The translations under genes were made by a program, and so were the position numbers. Below are positions 59,884 to 64,000 of a stretch of 64,000 nucleotides of DNA, in pieces. The DNA lies in the NCBI GenBank assembly GCA_964030785.1, contig OZ034968.1, positions 53,412,230 to 53,476,229 on the forward strand. Direction: 5' to 3'. Source of the DNA: Siderastrea siderea. Its lineage: Eukaryota; Cnidaria; Anthozoa; Scleractinia; Rhizangiidae. The notes beneath the pieces are model-generated. The model searched no databases, had not been told where the DNA came from, and saw nothing but the letters and a program-made list of their open reading frames with translations. Position 1 is the first letter of the stretch. Every line of letters begins with the position of its first letter.

Positions 59884-60078
59884 AACCCCATCCACACACC
59901 AAAAAAAATTTCTTGCAGAACGTTGGAGGGAGAAAAAAATATCTTGCAAGCACATACCCCGAGAAAAAAAATTCACGGGAAATTAAGGGTTTGAAAAAAA
60001 AATTCATGCCTATACCAAATCACCCAACCCCCCCCCCCCCCCCCCCTCAGAAGTTAAATGGTTGGCCCCTTATAGTGT
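59884..60078 (+). repeat. Homopolymer-rich dispersed repeat, direct copy
   Basis: Several AAAAAAATTCxTG units, a C run of about 18 bases, then CTCAGAAGTTAAATGGTTGG. Together with the inverted copy at 57.77 kb it encloses the RT fragment and a TTAA MITE. Confidence 0.7.
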
Positions 60079-60089
60079 CTTTTCAGTTC

Positions 60090-61246
60090 TCCGGACGTGA
60101 GCTTCATATAAAGTAAATATTGACAGAAAATCATTCGTAAATAATCTTTTATGCCCCGAGACCACACAATTAATTTATTGTGGACAATAAAGTAATAACT
60201 GAAGTCCTATGTTTTGTTAGCGCGCTAGCAAACACAAAGAAGAAATTATCCGGTCGTTGAATGAATTCCGGGCAAATTTCTGTTTTTTCTAAATCGCCCG
60301 ATACCAGCCTATTTTAGGTAACACTCTCAGTGACAAACGCTGGTTCTGAAAGCATTACATATGCACCAGACTAACTGTTCAAATAGCGGCTTGGGCAGAA
60401 ATTAACACTTTCAACATTTTTAGAAATTGTTTTTCAGCTGAGGTTTTTTGCTGACTCGAATTGAACTGTTAACGTAACTGATGAATTTTGAGGACAGCTT
60501 AATTTTGCGATTTTGGTTGTGTGTTTGACGACAATAAGTTTTTGCCAATTCAGGGAATTTTTGTAAATTTCCATTCACAAGTAAGCGACTTCCGTTTTGC
60601 ACGAAATATTTGTATTGTAACGAAAATATTTTTTTAAAGGTCAACAAGTCGCATAGACTTAAGCGAAGGACTTTTGAGGAAGTCTACAAGTCGCAAACCA
60701 ATTTGAATGTTTGTACGTTTTAGCTTTTAAGAGTGCAATAATTTTACTTTTTTTCTCATGACACGAACATTAATACCACTGAAAGAAATTCGGTTTAAGT
60801 GATAACACAAACTTAATTGCAAGACGAGTTTATAATAAACGGCTGAAATAAAGCGGTCAGACATCAAGGGAAATGTTTTCTTTTGAAAATTCCGAAGAAC
60901 AATTTACACCTAAATCGTTCAGGCATCAAATCAGTTGCGATCGATTGCTTATCCCAAGTCTTCTGGCTTTCTTATCCTTGCCAGAAAAGAAATCACACAA
61001 TCGCGTTATACATTGCAAAGGCTCTATGGACAGATTTAAAACACTGTTCAGTGTATACTATCTAAGAATACCAAAATAAATATACAAATGGAGTGTTCTT
61101 GATAGAATGAACTTGCCAAATGTAATGCAAGTCCGAAATTACCGTGACCAAACAATAATAAGATTAAATACAGCTCGCAATGCCTTCATCTGTCAGCTGA
61201 ATTAATAATTTCAAAAAGTGGAAATTTAAGTTGTTTATTGACTTCA
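60090..61246. other. Upstream region of the peptide-type GPCR; no gene
   Basis: Short frames only. It ends in a splice acceptor (TTATTGACTTCAG, ending 61247). Confidence 0.4.
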
Positions 61247-61278
61247 GGTCGGTCCAGTTTACAATTCATTTCCTCAAG

Positions 61279-62412
61279 ATGGGTCTCACAAACGTATCTC
61301 TTTCATCTGCAGAAGCCACAGTTGGTTTTGGCAATGGTTCTCTGAACTGGACTCTTGGTCAGAATGGAACGCTTCCCTCCAATTCCCCGTCCTTTGAGCA
61401 AGAATCATTAGTGTCCAAGGTTTTCAAAGTTTTAGCTTATGTTATTGTCATAATCTTGTCCCTAGTGGGAAATTCTCTGACAATCGGCACAGTTTATCAG
61501 AATGTGAACAGACGAATGCGAACAGTGAGCAACTACCTGATTGTCAATCTAAGCATCGCGGATTTGTTCATCACAGTCTGTAACATGCCAAGAATGATAG
61601 CCATTGTGTTGGTTGGTTTTGAGTGGCCTATCAGTGGAACTTTTGGTCTTCTCCTGTGCAAAGTCACTAGCTCAGTATCTTTTGTGTCTTTGCTTGTTTC
61701 AACTCTAACTTTTTCGTTCATCGCTCTGGATAGATTTCTGGCTGTGTTTGTCCCTTTACGACGTCCGCTGACGAAACGAGTTGTGGCTGGAATAATCACA
61801 TTCACTTGGATCTTACCGTGTTCCTGTTACTATGTTCTATTCCACTACGCTAGACCTGCGGAAATACCAGGGAAGAATTACTGTGCTAATTTCCTCGTAA
61901 GAGACCTCTTGAAAACGACGGAAAACTACCGAACGTATTTAATCTGTGACTATGTTTTCACAACAGGAATTCCCATAGCTACCACGATAGCTTTGTATAC
62001 TGCTGTTGGGGTGAAAATGTACACCAGAAAAACCCCTGGGAATCAGACCACTGTGAACACCGCCTGTAACCCTACCGTTAATCGGAAAGTAATAACTATG
62101 CTTGTGACGGTAGTGATTGTGTTTTGTGTGTGTTGGTTGCCATCTTGGATATTCATTACATGTAGTCCACAACCTATTCAAAATATCTGTAACAACCCTA
62201 GTTTTTCTTTCGTCCGTTATTTCACGTCGTACTCCAACAGTGCTATCACGCCCTATATCTACCCATTCTTTAACCAGAATTTTCGAGCCGGGTACTTGCG
62301 AGACAGATTTTGCATTGCTGCTGTGGTAAGGTCTGTCCCTGCCATGCTAGCAACGAAGTGTTTCCTCTACAGGAGAGAACAAACACTACCTTCAGAAGCA
62401 GAAGATTTCTGA
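61279..62412 (+). CDS. Class A GPCR, neuropeptide-receptor-like
   Basis: 377 residues on one exon. N-terminal domain with N-glycosylation sites near 5, 19, 23 and 29; TM1 GN at 64-65; TM2 NLSIADL with D95; W116 in the first loop; C127 at TM3 and C202 in the second loop for the usual disulfide; DRF at 151-153; W177 and P180 in TM4; P232 in TM5; CWLP at 285-288 in TM6; TM7 TPYIY at 324-328, a variant of NPxxY with Thr for Asn; then NQNFR starting helix 8. The pattern is closest to peptide receptors (NPY/RYamide/tachykinin-type), but ligand assignment is inference. The open frame extends 48 bases upstream, but an acceptor at 61247 shows that most of this lies in an intron or 5' UTR; the ATG at 61279 is chosen. 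Unrelated to the duplicated GPCRs of this window. Confidence 0.92.
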   Translation: MGLTNVSLSSAEATVGFGNGSLNWTLGQNGTLPSNSPSFEQESLVSKVFKVLAYVIVIILSLVGNSLTIGTVYQNVNRRMRTVSNYLIVNLSIADLFITVCNMPRMIAIVLVGFEWPISGTFGLLLCKVTSSVSFVSLLVSTLTFSFIALDRFLAVFVPLRRPLTKRVVAGIITFTWILPCSCYYVLFHYARPAEIPGKNYCANFLVRDLLKTTENYRTYLICDYVFTTGIPIATTIALYTAVGVKMYTRKTPGNQTTVNTACNPTVNRKVITMLVTVVIVFCVCWLPSWIFITCSPQPIQNICNNPSFSFVRYFTSYSNSAITPYIYPFFNQNFRAGYLRDRFCIAAVVRSVPAMLATKCFLYRREQTLPSEAEDF

Positions 62413-62505
62413 ACACAATTCAGATTTGAAACAAACAATGTGTAATGGAATGCGAAAGAGAATGAATTGTTCGATGAACTCCGAAATGTACCATTCCGAT
62501 ATAAA

Positions 62506-62511
62506 AATAAA
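62506..62511 (+). terminator. Candidate poly(A) signal of the peptide-type GPCR
   Basis: AATAAA 94 bases after the stop codon. Confidence 0.5.
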
Positions 62512-62515
62512 TATA

Positions 62516-62590
62516 CAGTAGACCGGCCCTCGCTATCTCGATTTGTCAAGAGAAACAGAAACTTTTTCGAGATAGCGAGAGTGATCTCAA
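62516..62590. repeat. Possible MITE fragment
   Basis: ACAGTAGACC, then CTCGCTATCTCGA, with the inverse TCGAGATAGCGAG 40 bases on. The tip resembles pogo/Tigger-type ends, but a right end was not found. Confidence 0.35.
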
Positions 62591-62599
62591 ATTTGATAG

Positions 62600-63480
62600 T
62601 TTTCAGACTCTGGTGCTTGGAGAGTTTACTCTGTAGGTTTGTACGTCTATAATACTGGCTACTCTGTGATGTCTATTGCATCTGTAGTCTGAGTGTTCCT
62701 TTTCAACTGAAGCAACGAGAAAAATGGGTTCCATAGGATTGACTTCACCGAATAAGATTTATGACTTCTTTCCTTTTTCACTGTTAAGGTAGATTTTATC
62801 TTAATTGTGGAACATTGTGTCTTGTTTTCATCCAGTCAAAATCATAATTATTCAGTTCGAGATGAGAGGTGTTCAGTCCTGAGAGCCACTAATAAATAAG
62901 TGAAAAACAAAATCCACGGTAGATTGATTTCAGTCGGAGAAAGCGGGAGGATTATATTCGAGAAACTTGCAGAGCTGCGGGTTAACCGGGCGGAAAGCTG
63001 TAGTGGAAAATGAAATATATTGTTTTTGTGGTTGATATTGATGCATTAGGCGAATACACATCTAGGAAATTCAGTACAACGTCACTAGATCGCTTCACGA
63101 AAGCAGTCAAAGCAAGTTACGTATTAAGGTAGACCGAAAATATTCTGAGGGAACCCTTTTCACTTTGCTGAAAAATCGGTTGCAAAATCAGTTGTTGATC
63201 AAAACCTAAATTTTATTGTGTCGCTTGTAGGAGTGGACGAAAACGTTTCTGGCTGACAGAAAGTAATAAAGTGCTTAGTATGGAAAAAGAACAAAAAAGG
63301 TATCAATTAGTATAGTGAGGAAAACTAAAGGTCTAGCACTCAGAAAATGGGTCCAGTATGGAATGTATGACATTTTGTTTCCAAATTTAAGCTCAATTAT
63401 CTCGAAAAATGTGTGGTTACCCCCAATTTTCGTTTTGAATTCTGATAGCCCTTGTGGCAAGATCTGCTTTTTCCACATAG
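62600..63480. other. No recognised gene
   Basis: Plain sequence; short frames on both strands overlap each other without family resemblance. Confidence 0.4.
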
Positions 63481-63484
63481 TCAC

Positions 63485-63900
63485 AAAAATTTCTTGCGTG
63501 CGTTTTTCCCCTCAAAGTTTTCGGCCCCGAAGAGCCATTTGTAACAATGTGAAGAGCTCATTCTACAAAGCTGTAGATGTCTCTAAGATAAGAAATATTT
63601 ATCTTATAGCAAAGTTTTATGCTTAGAAACTTCTTTGTTTACGAGATATGTAGTGTCAATTATCGTGCCCGAAATCGGACCGGAAAGTTTCGAGGCTTTC
63701 GAGAAACGCACGCCAGGGGCCTGTTTCTCGGAAGTCCCCAAAACTTTTCGAACCCGAAAAGCCATTTGTAATGTTTTCAAGTTCTTCCTTATACAGAAAG
63801 AACTCTCTCTCCGCTGATCACCGGCGAGTTTTGGAGTTCTTCCTTATACAGACAGAACTACGTCGCCGTCGAACATCGGCGAGTTTTTCGTTCTGTATAT
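63485..63900. repeat. Local repeats at the right edge
   Basis: GAGCCATTTGTAA and AAAGCCATTTGTAA units recur 225 bases apart. AGTTCTTCCTTATACAGA occurs twice (about 63780 and 63836), each followed by a (C/G)CGGCGAGTTTT-like segment. The structure probably continues beyond the window. Confidence 0.55.
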
Positions 63901-64000
63901 TACTCACTTTAGTTAATCACTGAGTGTAACATTCACATAAAAAAACTGTTTCTAGAAATATAAACATTCACATAATATGTGACCGTTTGTACACCCGTTC

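Noticed and set aside
61231..61278. Upstream extension of the peptide-type GPCR
   Set aside because: Begins at TTG and crosses a splice acceptor; the ATG at 61279 fits the family better.

Overview
This is eukaryotic nuclear DNA. It is AT-rich, gene-sparse and repeat-rich, with GT-AG introns, AATAAA signals, a tRNA-derived SINE, many foldback MITEs and class A GPCR genes whose coding part sits on one exon. The composition and gene types fit an anthozoan cnidarian, most likely a stony coral. That placement is inference; no species-specific marker was identified.

Layout. 0-2.9 kb holds non-coding dispersed repeats. 2.98-3.97 kb (minus strand) is an intact rhodopsin-family GPCR. 4-24 kb is non-coding sequence built mainly from diverged segmental duplicates and foldback elements. 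24.32-24.77 kb is a broken copy of the same GPCR. 25.37-28.39 kb is a DNA transposon with matching inverted ends. It carries two convergent multi-exon genes: a Tc1-type DD34E transposase (plus strand, four exons, one frameshift) and an unrelated second gene (minus strand, four exons, three apparent frameshifts) that ends in a SHOCT-like domain. 28.4-31.1 kb holds repeats and a near-perfect palindrome. 31.7-32.44 kb has a small candidate spliced gene of unknown type. 33.5-48.4 kb is again built of duplicated blocks. 49.975-50.967 kb is a second intact GPCR, about 85 % identical to the first by hand count. 53.4-60.1 kb is a cluster of mobile elements: two TTAA-flanked MITEs, three long foldbacks with 9-12 bp target duplications, a SINE with one of these foldbacks inserted in it, and a Penelope-like reverse transcriptase remnant. 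61.279-62.412 kb is an intact, unrelated peptide-type GPCR. The last 1.6 kb is repeat-like.

How it fits together. The window looks like a tandem expansion of one orphan GPCR. Each coding copy is preceded by a splice acceptor just before the ATG, and farther upstream by a conserved block (four copies; one has lost its receptor). Transposons have since invaded the array. The most unusual object is the two-gene transposon at 25.4-28.4 kb: both genes start within about 150 bp of the opposite inverted ends and converge, leaving 88 bp between their stop codons.
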